This document shows positions 1 to 8,468 of a stretch of 64,000 bases of DNA, piece by piece. How positions within the stretch are numbered: position 1 is the stretch's first letter; each line of letters begins with the position of its first letter. The position numbers were made by a program, and so were the translations under genes. Below the pieces are notes generated by a model that did no database searches, was not told the DNA's origin, and saw only the letters and a program-made list of their open reading frames with translations. The DNA is from Polaromonas sp. 39-63-25 (GTDB lineage: Bacteria; Pseudomonadota; Gammaproteobacteria; Burkholderiales; Burkholderiaceae_C), in contig NZ_NCJH01000027.1 of NCBI RefSeq assembly GCF_002278925.1, positions 1 through 64,000 on the forward strand. The letters are read 5' to 3'.

Positions 1-90
1 TCTGAGCCGAAGGCGAGTTCGAGCGAGACCCCGCTTTTGTCGAGCACCGCAGGCTGCCCCGGAGCGCAGCGCAGGGGACCCAGACCATCG

Positions 91-146
91 GGTCGCCTTT
101 CTTTTCCTTAGGTTTCTTTGGCGAAGCAAAGAAAAGTAAGTCGCCC
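91..146. repeat. Intergenic hairpin repeat
   Basis: A perfect 8-bp inverted repeat, TTTCTTTG at 113-120 and CAAAGAAA at 127-134, encloses the loop GCGAAG. It is flanked by further GTCGCC-type sequence on both sides. No gene is seen between 1 and 214. It resembles short dispersed hairpin repeats common between genes in Comamonadaceae, but there is no second full copy in this window. Confidence 0.5.
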
Positions 147-214
147 GCCGGGGCGAGACCCGGCTAGCTGGCGGCACTACCCCAGATCAAGCAGACATAA
201 AAGGCAGCCAACCT

Positions 215-1492
215 TCACCGCTGATTTTCCCCCCGCATGCGATTGATCTCGGTAGGCGTCACCGCGCTCGCCTGGTGGCCCCAGGCGCTGCGCAGGTACG
301 TCAGCAGCTCGGCCAGTTCGGTGTCGTCGAGTACCAATACAAACGGGGGCATGCCGAAGGGACGCGGGTTGCCGGCTGTGGCCGGGGCGTAACCGCCGTT
401 GAGCACGATCTGCACGAGGTTGGCGGTGGAGTCCATGGTCACGGCCCGGTTGCCGGCCAGCGGCGGGTAGGCGCCCGGCACGCCCTGGCCCTGATCGCCG
501 TGGCACTGCGCGCAGTGCTGCTCGTACAGCTTGGCGCCGGCAGCCGGCAGGCGGGCTGCCGCTGCGGTGGAAGTGCGGGCCACCGGCGCAGGCGGCAGCG
601 ACTTCAGGAACACGGCCATGGCCGCCAGGTCCTGATCGCTCATGTGCTGGGTGCTGTGCAGCACCACCTCGGCCATGGGACCGAGCACCGAGCCGCGCGG
701 CGACACGCCGGTCTTGAGCAGGGCCGCAATGTGTTCCGGCGTCCAGTCGGCCACGCCGGCCTCCGACGCCGAGGTCAGCGAGGGCGCGTACCAGTTCTGC
801 ATCGGGATCAGGCCGCCGGCCAGGTCCAGCGGGGTGTTGGTGGCGCCCAGCGCATTACGCGTGCTGTGGCAGGCGCTGCAGTGGCCCAGGCCGCGCACCA
901 GGTAGGCGCCGCGGTTCCACTCGGCCGTCTGTTGGGCATCGGGCGCGTAACGCGCCGGGCTGAAGTACAGCGCACGCCAGACCGCCAGCGCGGCCTGCGT
1001 GCTGAAGGGCCAGCGCAGGCTATGGGGCGTGTTGGGCTGCGTGGCCGGCGGCAGGCTGTGCAGGTAGGCGTAGAGCGCGTCCGAGTCTTCGCGCGTGATT
1101 TCGGTGTAGTTGGTGTAGGGGAAGGCCGGGTAAAGCAGGCGGCCGTCCCGGGAGCGGCCATTGTGCATGGCACGCCAGAAATGGGTGGGCGACCACTGGC
1201 CAATGCCGGTGCTGCGGTCGGGTGTCAGGTTGCTCGAAAAAACGGTGCCGAACGGTGTGTCTATGCCGCGGCCACCGGCGTACGGCGTGCCGCCGCGTGT
1301 GGTGTGGCAACTCATGCAGTTGCCTGCGCGCGCGAGGTAGGCGCCACGTGCTATCCGTGCCGGCAGCGCGGCCGCGGTGGCCACGGGCGTCGTGACGTTG
1401 GGTTCATCGCGCACGTTGAGCAGCCAGACGAGGGCGGCCAGTGCCAGCGCCGCTGCGACGCTGACCAGGATCCAGATGATCAGCCGTTTCAT
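215..1492 (-). CDS. Membrane-anchored triheme cytochrome c
   Basis: This 425-residue protein carries three heme-c attachment motifs: CMSCH at residues 59-63, CSACH at 205-209 and CAQCH at 327-331. An uncleaved hydrophobic anchor lies at about residues 4-26. Three cytochrome c domains in one chain on a membrane anchor is the layout of the cytochrome subunits that take electrons from alcohol, gluconate or aldehyde dehydrogenases and pass them to the respiratory chain. No dehydrogenase partner is adjacent, so the donor is unknown. I chose the internal ATG at 1492 because the hydrophobic anchor starts there and it overlaps the stop of the upstream diheme gene by 4 bp. The longer frame upstream lacks a plausible leader. 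Confidence 0.85.
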   Translation of the reverse strand: MKRLIIWILVSVAAALALAALVWLLNVRDEPNVTTPVATAAALPARIARGAYLARAGNCMSCHTTRGGTPYAGGRGIDTPFGTVFSSNLTPDRSTGIGQWSPTHFWRAMHNGRSRDGRLLYPAFPYTNYTEITREDSDALYAYLHSLPPATQPNTPHSLRWPFSTQAALAVWRALYFSPARYAPDAQQTAEWNRGAYLVRGLGHCSACHSTRNALGATNTPLDLAGGLIPMQNWYAPSLTSASEAGVADWTPEHIAALLKTGVSPRGSVLGPMAEVVLHSTQHMSDQDLAAMAVFLKSLPPAPVARTSTAAAARLPAAGAKLYEQHCAQCHGDQGQGVPGAYPPLAGNRAVTMDSTANLVQIVLNGGYAPATAGNPRPFGMPPFVLVLDDTELAELLTYLRSAWGHQASAVTPTEINRMRGENQR

Positions 1493-2235
1493 GGCCGGGT
1501 GCCCCGCGGTGCGACGGCGCTGCCGCACGCCGGCACCACCTGGCCGGCGGGCGCGGCCGGCAGGGTTGCCGCCGGTTTGCTGCTGGCCGGCAGGGGCTGG
1601 GCCGCCAACCAGCTGGTGGCGGCATGGATGTCTGCGTCGTTCATCTGGCCGACGATGTTGGCCATGCAGTCCGGCGCGTGGGCGCGCCGCTGCCCGGTGC
1701 GCCAGGCGCCGAGCTGGGCGTTCAGGTAATCGCGCGGCAGCCCCAGCAGGCCGGGAACATGGGGGGCGACCCCGGTCATGGCCTGGCCATGGCAGGACAC
1801 GCAGGCCGGCAGGCGCCGCCCGGGGTCCCCTTGCAAAACGAGCGCCTTGCCGCGCCGCAACACGTCAGGCGCAGCAGCCGGCGCGGCCGGGGGCGGATAG
1901 GGCAGGTCGAGGGCCGAAAAGTAGCGCGCAATTTCCATCAGGTAGTCGTCGGTCAGGGGATCGACCAGCTGTGTCATCAGCGCGTAGTGGCGCCGGCCGT
2001 CGCGGAAGTTCAGCAGCTGGTTGTACAGGTAGCCGGCGGGCTTGCCGGCCAGGCGCGGGTAATAACCGTCGGGGCCGGCGCGCCCCTGGGCGCCGTGACA
2101 GGCGGTGCAGGCCATGGTGCGTTGGGCGATGGTGTTTTCAAAAGGCGCGGCGCCCGCCGTCCCGGCAAGCAGCCAGATGGCCGCGGCCAGCAGGTGGGTC
2201 AGCGCGGTGGAAGGAAGGAATAAAAATGTTTTCAC
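1489..2235 (-). CDS. Diheme cytochrome c (c4-like)
   Basis: This 248-residue exported protein has a signal peptide at about residues 1-29 and two heme-binding sites, CTACH at 43-47 and CVSCH at 145-149. The two tandem cytochrome c domains match the cytochrome c4 pattern. It probably acts as a periplasmic electron carrier. Its stop codon overlaps the start of the triheme cytochrome by 4 bp (ATGA), so the two are translationally coupled and likely work in the same electron-transfer chain. The C-terminal 40 residues are Ala/Pro-rich and resemble a linker. Confidence 0.85.
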   Translation of the reverse strand: MKTFLFLPSTALTHLLAAAIWLLAGTAGAAPFENTIAQRTMACTACHGAQGRAGPDGYYPRLAGKPAGYLYNQLLNFRDGRRHYALMTQLVDPLTDDYLMEIARYFSALDLPYPPPAAPAAAPDVLRRGKALVLQGDPGRRLPACVSCHGQAMTGVAPHVPGLLGLPRDYLNAQLGAWRTGQRRAHAPDCMANIVGQMNDADIHAATSWLAAQPLPASSKPAATLPAAPAGQVVPACGSAVAPRGTRP

Positions 2236-2331
2236 GGAGGCATCATGCCTTGGAGCAGGGGCGCCGGTCCCAGACGCGTTGCCGATGGTGATAAGTCAGC
2301 GCAGCGGCAGCGGGCGGTCCCTGCGGGTAGG

Positions 2332-2736
2332 TTAGCGTTTGGGGCTGCTGCGCAGGCAGGCCAGGAAGTGGTCCCAGCTGGCCTGCAGCTCTTTCATGCG
2401 CGCACCTTTGTCGAGCACGGCGCCGCTGGCCGCCTCGGTGCGTCTGACCACCTTGGCCAAGGCGCTGGCCGGCAGCGGCCCGACCTGCTGGCGCATGGCG
2501 TCGGCCTTGAGGCGCATGTCCGAGATATCGTCCCTGACCAGCGACTTGTTGGTCGCGCAGGCGATGCCGCCCACCAGTTCGGCCATCTCTGCCAAAGCCG
2601 GGTCCAGGTACCAGACCGCCGCCGTGCCGAGCGCCAGCGCCCAGATGCGCTTGTCCCGTGTGGGTGCGACGTGAATCGACCCGGCAGCGGGTGCTGCGGT
2701 CTCCTGGGCTTGAACGGTTGCGGTTGGCGTCTTCAT
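2332..2736 (-). CDS. Hypothetical protein with one membrane segment
   Basis: I do not recognise this protein. With the start at 2736 it has 134 residues: a short Ala/Thr-rich N-terminus, a possible transmembrane segment at about residues 32-48, and a charged helical C-terminal half with two cysteines. The track frame extends further upstream, but that stretch is rich in Arg and Pro and looks non-coding, so I prefer the internal ATG. It lies upstream of the two cytochrome genes on the same strand with a gap of about 95 bp and might be co-transcribed. Confidence 0.55.
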   Translation of the reverse strand: MKTPTATVQAQETAAPAAGSIHVAPTRDKRIWALALGTAAVWYLDPALAEMAELVGGIACATNKSLVRDDISDMRLKADAMRQQVGPLPASALAKVVRRTEAASGAVLDKGARMKELQASWDHFLACLRSSPKR

Positions 2737-2896
2737 GGAAGTGCTGAGCTTGGCAGGCAAAGCTGAATTTTCCCTGACTTGTCCGGGGCCTGCTGGCCGG
2801 CGCCTGCAAGACCCTGTGTCACGCCTGTGCGCTTTGACGGCCAGGGCGACGCCAGCGCTTATCGCAAAAGCGCGGGCTGCTATGAAAGGAGGAGCA

Positions 2897-3016
2897 ATGT
2901 CATGGACCTGCCAGCCAGCGGGCAAGCTGCTGGCAGACTCCGCCGGCGCTGCCATGCGGCAGGACTGTCCCGCGGCGTTGCGTCAACGCCATGCGTTGCG
3001 CTATTTCAACGGATAA
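2897..3016 (+). CDS. Possible small protein, 39 aa
   Basis: This short frame is preceded by a near-perfect ribosome binding site, AAAGGAGG, six bases before the ATG. It encodes a 39-residue peptide with two cysteines and a basic C-terminus. It lies between two leftward genes and its last 16 bases overlap the 3' end of tsdA on the opposite strand. The Shine-Dalgarno match is the only support, so this is a candidate rather than a firm gene. Confidence 0.3.
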   Translation: MSWTCQPAGKLLADSAGAAMRQDCPAALRQRHALRYFNG

Positions 3017-4035
3017 ATCCCTTTGGCTCGCGCCTCCTGAATCGGCTGCCACGGACCGAACTTGTGTTGCTCGGCCGAAAAGCCCGGCGTGTAGGGCGGA
3101 AAGGCCGCATCGACCGGCTTGTTCTTGCGTGCCGGGAAATCCTTTTCAAGATCGCGCTTGACCGGCCGTGGCTGGCTGTTGATGAACGCGGCCACATCAA
3201 AGGCCTGCTCATCGGTCAACACCGCGTTCAGGTGCGTGATACCGCTGGGCATATTGCCCTTGATGAAGCCTGCGGCCAAGGTGATCCGGCCCATGCCGGC
3301 GCCGTTGTTGTAGCTGTCGGGGCCCCAGAGCGGCGGAAACAGGTAACCGTTGGCATCGCCCGCCTTGCCGCGGCGCACGCCCTGGCCCTTGTCGCCATGG
3401 CAAGCCACGCAGGTGTTCGCGTAAACCTGTTTTCCGGCCACAGGGTCGGCAGCGCGCGCCAGGGTTTTGAGTTTGAGCGTGCCACCGCCCTCAAGTTTGG
3501 AGCCCACTGGAATACCGGTCGACAGAAAATGCAGATAGGCCATCATGGCTTTCATTTCTTCGCTGTCCAGCGGCAGTTTTTTCCCGTTCATGCTGCGCTC
3601 CATGCAGCCGTTGATGCGCTCCTCGCTGGTCGAAACCGCGTCTTCGCGCCCGCGGTACTGGGGAAAGCTGGCAAAGGTGCCGATCCACGGGTTGCCGAAC
3701 TTTCGCCCGCCGGCTTCCATGTGGCACGAAGTGCAGGCCAGGTTATTGCCGGCATAGCGCTTTTTCACATCCTTGACTTCAGGTCCGATGTGCTTGTAGG
3801 TTTCCTCCATCAGCAGCTTGCCCTGGCGCACCGACTGGCCGTACTTGTCGTCCGGCAATTTCGTGATGTCGGGCGCTTTCCAGTCTTTTGCGCCGGGCGG
3901 GGAAGCCGCTGAGGCAGGCGCGGCAGCGCCCATGCCAGTGTCAGTGGGTGGATTTTGCGCAACAGCGAGCGAACTCATGCCGACGCTGATGGCAGTGAGG
4001 GCCAGTGCTGTGAAGAGTTTGTTAACGCGTTTCAA
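3001..4035 (-). CDS. tsdA: Thiosulfate dehydrogenase (TsdA-type diheme cytochrome c)
   Basis: The protein oxidises two thiosulfates to tetrathionate in the periplasm, passing electrons to c-type hemes. Heme sites are CTSCH at residues 101-105 and CVACH at 209-213. The segment around INGCMERSMNG (about 141-151) matches the TsdA family, in which this cysteine (here C144) is the distal heme ligand at the active site. I chose the TTG start at 4035 because a GGAG box lies six bases upstream and a clean signal peptide (residues 1-27, ending AVAQ) follows. The longer upstream frame has no leader. The mature length fits the family. Confidence in the family is high; tetrathionate reduction as the reverse activity is also known for relatives. 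Confidence 0.85.
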   Translation of the reverse strand: MKRVNKLFTALALTAISVGMSSLAVAQNPPTDTGMGAAAPASAASPPGAKDWKAPDITKLPDDKYGQSVRQGKLLMEETYKHIGPEVKDVKKRYAGNNLACTSCHMEAGGRKFGNPWIGTFASFPQYRGREDAVSTSEERINGCMERSMNGKKLPLDSEEMKAMMAYLHFLSTGIPVGSKLEGGGTLKLKTLARAADPVAGKQVYANTCVACHGDKGQGVRRGKAGDANGYLFPPLWGPDSYNNGAGMGRITLAAGFIKGNMPSGITHLNAVLTDEQAFDVAAFINSQPRPVKRDLEKDFPARKNKPVDAAFPPYTPGFSAEQHKFGPWQPIQEARAKGIYPLK

Positions 4036-4297
4036 TGCAATCTCCAAAAAAATGATCTGTAAAACTGATTCGACAATCGTATGCCCCCACCGTGCTGCCT
4101 CACCATGCGCTAGCGCAACATGGCCCGATCTGGTTACAAGATTGGCAAAACCGGCGGGGAGCCTGCGCGGGCGTGTTTTGTTTGTATAAAAATGGTCGTT
4201 TCCCCAGGCCAAACGGGCGCTGCATGCTATTGAAAAAGTAGCATTTCCGTGTCCCTCTAAAGCCTACGCGCGCCCTGCAGGGGTCCCCGCCGGCGCG

Positions 4298-5047
4298 CTA
4301 GCTAGGGATCAGCCAGTCCGCCATGGTTTGGTGGGTCCATAGCGGGTCGTCGTGGCACAGGTCGTGGCCGGCCCAAGGGTGCTGGCCATGATGGGCGCCC
4401 CAGGCGGCGGCCAAGGTGGCCGAGCAGGCCGGGTCTACCAGCTGGTCGGCCCTCGACGACAGCAGCAGCACCGGACAGGCTGGTGCGAACGGCAGCGCCT
4501 GAAAGCGCGCCGCAGCCAGCAACTGGCGAAGGGCGTTGGCGCTGCTGACCGGCGCGCTGCGGCGGATATGTTCCCATAGGGCAACATCGGTTTGCAGGGT
4601 GTCTGTGTTCGCGCAGGTCAGTCGGTGGATGCAGTGCTCCACGCCCGCTGCATTCTTCCATTGCGCGGCGATGCGCAGCAGTTGCGGCCAACAAGTCGGC
4701 CGCAGGCGCTGCGTCAGCGGGTTGAAGGGCCGCATGCTGGTGTTGATGAGAACCAGCCGGCTGACCTCTTGCGGATGCTGCTGCGCCCAGTCGGTTGCCA
4801 CCATGCCGCCCAGCGACATCGCCAGCAGCTTCCAGGGGGGCGCAACGCCCTGCGCCTGCAGCTGGCGGCGTGCCAGCGTCATGATGTCGCGCACCGAGGC
4901 CGGCGACGCCTGGCGGTGAAACACGCCGTTGCCAGCCAGGTCCAGCGTCACGACCCGGCCGGCGTCCGGGAGGCGGGCCAGTTGCTGCGGCAAGTTGCCC
5001 CAATGCCTCGCCTCGCGGGTCAGGCCGCGCAACAGGACCCAGCTCAT
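4298..5047 (-). CDS. Alpha/beta hydrolase
   Basis: This 249-residue alpha/beta-hydrolase fold protein has a nucleophile elbow AMSLGG at about residues 98-103, an acid candidate in SRADQLVD and a histidine in the C-terminal AGHDLCHDD segment. The oxyanion region near the N-terminus reads LRGLTREARHW. Substrate is unknown; the family includes esterases and proline-iminopeptidase-like enzymes. Start at 5047 overlaps the stop of the upstream M14 peptidase gene by 4 bp, giving a coupled pair. The longer frame upstream is antisense-like Arg/Pro sequence and was not used. Confidence 0.75.
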   Translation of the reverse strand: MSWVLLRGLTREARHWGNLPQQLARLPDAGRVVTLDLAGNGVFHRQASPASVRDIMTLARRQLQAQGVAPPWKLLAMSLGGMVATDWAQQHPQEVSRLVLINTSMRPFNPLTQRLRPTCWPQLLRIAAQWKNAAGVEHCIHRLTCANTDTLQTDVALWEHIRRSAPVSSANALRQLLAAARFQALPFAPACPVLLLSSRADQLVDPACSATLAAAWGAHHGQHPWAGHDLCHDDPLWTHQTMADWLIPS

Positions 5048-6123
5048 GGCGCCCGCCTTGGGCGCCAGTGCGCCACCGCCAGTTGGGCGAGCTGCGCGCG
5101 CCGCTCGCCCGCGGGCAGCCAGCCCGGTGCGGCGTAGGCGGCGCGTGTGAGGAAGTCCAGCAGGTCGGCATGGCGGCGCAGCACCCGCTTGACGCGGTGC
5201 GCCTTGATCGGGTTGAACATGCCGTGGCGCGAGAACAACTGGCGCGGGTTCTTGCGTATCCACAGCCAGGAGCCGAGCTCGAGTGTCATCGGCAGAAACA
5301 CGTGATGGGCCGGCGCCTGGTCATAGGCGTGGTCCCAGAGATCGCCGTGCAGCAGGTACTGGTTGCTTTGCGGCTCGAAGCTGTAGTCATGGTGCGGGTG
5401 CGATTGCTCGAGCATGGTCTTGAGCGCGAACATCTCGGGCAGGTGCGGCATCAGCCGCCGCGTCTTGGCGTAGGGAAACCAGAGGCTGTCGTCAAAGCCG
5501 TAACCCGAATGGCAGTCCAGCGCCAGGCTGAAGGGCCGGCTGGCCAGCTGCTCACGCACCAGCTTCAACAGCGCCGCGCTTTCGATTTCCATGGGTGCGC
5601 CGGGCCGGCCGCAATACCAGGGCAGCAGCGGGCCGAAGGTCTGCCCGCCGGCGAGAAAAGGCACGCGGCTTTCGGCTCTCTGCGGTGCGTTGCGCATCAG
5701 GTCCACGCCGTGCGGGTTGGCGCGTTTGTGCGCCCACATGCCGCCCGGGTTGACGATGGGCATGAACACCAGCCGCACCTTCCGCAGTTGCTGGTGCAGC
5801 AGCTCGTCCCACTCGAGGCGAAACAGCAACGCCCGCATCCAGGCCAGGATCAGCTGGGTGCCGATGCGCTCCAGGCCATGGATGCCGCCGAAAAAACCGA
5901 CGGCAGGTGCCCGCGGGTCGCGCGAACCGATGCCGGCGGTGTACAGCGCGAAAGACGGGCCGCGGGTGGCAATTTCGCCGACGGCCTGGATGTCGAAATG
6001 GGTGCTGCCGGCCAGCAGGATGGCCTTGAGCTCTTCGTGTTCGGCAAAGGTGGCGGCGCTGTCGGGGGTGGCCGCCAGACGGGAGAGGTCAAAGCCGCCG
6101 GCAGGCGGGCACAGAAAGTCCAT
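5044..6123 (-). CDS. M14-family zinc carboxypeptidase-like protein
   Basis: The 359-residue protein has the M14 zinc site: HGLE at residues 82-85 and the third ligand in DCHSG (H205), plus NPGG at 125-128. A glutamate in TLELG (E282) fits the catalytic general base. The family removes C-terminal amino acids or deacylates small molecules (succinylglutamate desuccinylase and AGBL-like branches). No signal peptide is seen, so a cytoplasmic role is likely. It is the first gene of a two-gene unit with the alpha/beta hydrolase. Confidence 0.8.
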   Translation of the reverse strand: MDFLCPPAGGFDLSRLAATPDSAATFAEHEELKAILLAGSTHFDIQAVGEIATRGPSFALYTAGIGSRDPRAPAVGFFGGIHGLERIGTQLILAWMRALLFRLEWDELLHQQLRKVRLVFMPIVNPGGMWAHKRANPHGVDLMRNAPQRAESRVPFLAGGQTFGPLLPWYCGRPGAPMEIESAALLKLVREQLASRPFSLALDCHSGYGFDDSLWFPYAKTRRLMPHLPEMFALKTMLEQSHPHHDYSFEPQSNQYLLHGDLWDHAYDQAPAHHVFLPMTLELGSWLWIRKNPRQLFSRHGMFNPIKAHRVKRVLRRHADLLDFLTRAAYAAPGWLPAGERRAQLAQLAVAHWRPRRAP

Positions 6124-6190
6124 GTCTCCATCCTGACACAGCGGTGTGACAAAACGATGTGCGGCGCAACCGGTTGTGGCTGGCTTGGGT

Positions 6191-6260
6191 TAGCTATGAA
6201 AAACATAGCTGCTTGCGCCCGCCCTTGTTGGGCTGGAGGCCGATTCTGCTCATTTTTTTT
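6191..6260 (+). repeat. Dispersed intergenic repeat, copy 1
   Basis: This copy starts with a hairpin, AGCTATGAAAAACATAGCT, followed by a GC-rich arm containing CTTGCGCCCGCCC and GGGCTGGAGGCC. Related copies, in either orientation, occur near 8351, 28661, 29975, 32866, 45931 and 50766, always between genes. Confidence 0.65.
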
Positions 6261-6269
6261 GGCCGGCGT

Positions 6270-6566
6270 TCAGACCGGCCGCGTGATCACCAGGTCGGAC
6301 ACCGGGTAGGCGACACAGGGCAGGATGTAGCCGTCGGCCTTTTCCTCGGCACTCAGGCCCGGCCACTCGATGCGGTAGACCACCCGGCCGCTGGCCAGGC
6401 GGCAGATGCAGCTGCGGCAGGTGCCGTTGCGGCAGGAGCTTTCAAGCACGATGCCGGCCTGCAGTGCCGACTGCAGCAGGGGCTGCGAGGCGAGCGCAGC
6501 GAAGGGCGGGCCCTCAGATTCCAGGCGGGCCTGGAAAACGGCGTGGTCGTCGGGGGTGGCGGGCAT
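6270..6566 (-). CDS. [2Fe-2S] ferredoxin
   Basis: This 98-residue protein has the plant-type ferredoxin cluster ligands C45, C50, C53 and C84 (pattern C-x4-C-x2-C-x30-C). It lacks a reductase domain, so it is a stand-alone electron carrier. It resembles the ferredoxin modules attached to aromatic-ring oxygenase reductases. The partner enzyme is not evident here. It is divergent from the SDR gene across a gap of about 108 bp. Confidence 0.85.
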   Translation of the reverse strand: MPATPDDHAVFQARLESEGPPFAALASQPLLQSALQAGIVLESSCRNGTCRSCICRLASGRVVYRIEWPGLSAEEKADGYILPCVAYPVSDLVITRPV

Positions 6567-6674
6567 GGTGCCAGTTTAGGCGCTGCCGCGCAGGCGACGG
6601 CCGGTCCCAGGCGGGACAGGTTCCGGCGTGGCCGTCCGTATGATTTTCCCTTTTGGCGTTTTAGGAACCCTCAG

Positions 6675-7436
6675 GTGCAAACATCATTCAAGGACAAGGT
6701 CGCCCTCGTCACGGGCGGCGGCGGCGGGATAGGGCGCGCCACCGCGCTGGCATTTGCGCGGGCCGGCGCCCGTGTCGTTGTGGCCGACATCGCCGCCGAT
6801 GCCGGCCAGGAGACGGTGGCGCTGGTGCGGGCCGCGGGCGGCGAAGCGAGTTTCATCCGCACCGACGTGACGCAGGCGGACCAGGTGCAGGCCATGGTCG
6901 CCCACACGGTGGCCACTTATGGCCGGCTCGATTGCGCTTTCAACAACGCCGGCATCGAGGAAGAACATCTGCGCCTGGCCGACAGCAGCGAAGCCACCTT
7001 CGACCGCATCATGGGCATCAACGTCAAGGGCGTGTGGTTGTGCCTGAAGTACCAGCTTGCGCAGATGCAGCAACAGGGCGGCGGCACCATCGTCAACACC
7101 GCCTCGGTGGCCGGCCTGGTCGGCGCGCCCAAGATGGCAGCCTACAGCGCCAGCAAACACGCGGTGCTCGGCCTGACGAAATCGGCAGCGATCGAATACG
7201 CGCGCAAGGGCATACGCGTCAACGCCGTATGCCCCGGCGTGATCCGCACCGCGATGTACGAACGCGCCGTGGCGGCCGATCCGCAGATCGGCGTGGCCGC
7301 CGCGCAGATGCACCCGCTCGGGCGCCTGGGCGAGGTCGATGAAGTGGCGGCCGTGGTGCTGTGGCTCAGTTCGGACGCGGCCTCTTTTGTCACCGGGCAT
7401 GCCCACACGGTCGATGGTGGCTTGACCGCGGTATGA
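6675..7436 (+). CDS. Short-chain dehydrogenase/reductase
   Basis: This 253-residue classical SDR has the NAD(P) glycine motif TGGGGGIG at about residues 13-20, NNAG near 90, and the catalytic YSASK near residue 157 with the preceding serine in NTASVAG. An acidic residue after beta-2 (VADIAAD) suggests NAD rather than NADP. I chose the GTG start at 6675, with AGG just upstream, because it gives the usual SDR N-terminus; the longer frame overlaps the divergent ferredoxin gene. Substrate is unknown. Confidence 0.85.
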   Translation: MQTSFKDKVALVTGGGGGIGRATALAFARAGARVVVADIAADAGQETVALVRAAGGEASFIRTDVTQADQVQAMVAHTVATYGRLDCAFNNAGIEEEHLRLADSSEATFDRIMGINVKGVWLCLKYQLAQMQQQGGGTIVNTASVAGLVGAPKMAAYSASKHAVLGLTKSAAIEYARKGIRVNAVCPGVIRTAMYERAVAADPQIGVAAAQMHPLGRLGEVDEVAAVVLWLSSDAASFVTGHAHTVDGGLTAV

Positions 7437-7524
7437 ATGCGATCTGAATGCAGCAGGGGGCCTGGACGTATTTGCTGCGACAATCCGGGTCCCCCAACAA
7501 CGATTCCTCAGCGCGTCTTTTTTC

Positions 7525-8043
7525 ATGTCCAGCTACCAAGTTCGCCCCGCCACCGTGCGCGATGCCAAAGCCATCGCCGAAATCAACGACGTCTCTTCCC
7601 GCGCCGCCTACAAGGGGCTGGTGCCCGATGACCAGCTGGGCACGCTGGCGGTGGACAAGCGCCAGCAGTTCTGGCGCGATGCCATCGAATACATGGAGCC
7701 ACAGGTGCATGTGGCCACCGACGGCGAGCGTGTGATCGGGTTTGTCGGCTTTGACCGTTCGCGCGACAAGGGAACACCGTCCACCTGCGGCGAGATCTGG
7801 GCCATTTTTGTGGACCCGGCGCATTGGGACAAGGGCGTGGGCGTGGCCTTGTGGGATGCGGCCAATGACGGCCTCAAGGAAGAAGGCTGCACCAAGGTCA
7901 CCATCTGGGTGCCGGTGCGCAACGAGCGTGCACTGCGTTTTCATGAACACGCAGGCTTCAAGCGCGAGATGACCTCGCTCAAGACCGTGGTGATCGGTTC
8001 CGTCAAGCTCGAGGAAATCCGCCTCAAGCGCGACGTGGGCTGA
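7525..8043 (+). CDS. GNAT-family N-acetyltransferase
   Basis: The 172-residue protein has the GNAT fold signature, with the acetyl-CoA loop at about residues 108-116 (WDKGVGVAL) and the terminal beta-bulge region FHEHAGF. These enzymes transfer an acetyl group from acetyl-CoA to an amine. The acceptor cannot be inferred. It follows the SDR after 88 bp and could share a transcript. Confidence 0.8.
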   Translation: MSSYQVRPATVRDAKAIAEINDVSSRAAYKGLVPDDQLGTLAVDKRQQFWRDAIEYMEPQVHVATDGERVIGFVGFDRSRDKGTPSTCGEIWAIFVDPAHWDKGVGVALWDAANDGLKEEGCTKVTIWVPVRNERALRFHEHAGFKREMTSLKTVVIGSVKLEEIRLKRDVG

Positions 8044-8061
8044 AGCGGCTCGCCGCCGGGT

Positions 8062-8220
8062 TCAGGACGGCACGTCGATCACGCGTTCGTCGTCCGGAAT
8101 CACCGGCATGTCTTCTTCGGGAGTCAGCGGCAGGTCGTCGGTGTCGTCCTGGCCGGTGGTTTCCTCGGGGCTGTCCTGGTGACGGCGTCCGCTGTCGCTG
8201 GCGATCGATGAGGGCATCAT
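8062..8220 (-). CDS. Small acidic hypothetical protein
   Basis: This protein of about 52 residues is strongly acidic and ends in a Pro/Asp/Glu/Val-rich tail (LTPEEDMPVIPDDERVIDVPS spans its last residues). Similar tails occur in small conserved Comamonadaceae proteins of unknown function. Two adjacent ATGs at 8220 and 8217 follow a GGAG box, which decides the start. An upstream ATG at 8250 is possible but has no ribosome binding site. It is likely intrinsically disordered. Confidence 0.55.
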   Translation of the reverse strand: MMPSSIASDSGRRHQDSPEETTGQDDTDDLPLTPEEDMPVIPDDERVIDVPS

Positions 8221-8350
8221 GTGCTCCGCTGGGTTGTGGTGGAGGCCCATGTTGCGCCGTTTGCCACAACCAGCGTTTGGAAAAAACCTTGTTCGCCTGT
8301 CAGCGCAGGCCGACAGAGCGGCGCACCGGCGCAGCGCTTGGGGCTGGTTT

Positions 8351-8414
8351 TTATGCACGATTTTGGCCTCCAGCCCTTGTCTGTATTGCGCAACCTGCTA
8401 TGCATTGAATAGCG
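8351..8414 (-). repeat. Dispersed intergenic repeat, copy 2
   Basis: This is a reverse-oriented copy of the repeat at 6191. It shares the GGCCTCCAGCCC arm and ends in a CTATGCATTGAATAGC hairpin. It lies between the small acidic gene and ogt. Confidence 0.55.
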
Positions 8415-8468
8415 CCGTGCGGCCAGCAGGGCGGCGCCCGGCGTGACCGGGCTGCGCGCTGTATTACG

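Noticed and set aside
275-1729. Plus-strand ORF opposite the triheme cytochrome
   Set aside because: Gly/Arg/Val-rich shadow; the minus strand has three heme motifs.
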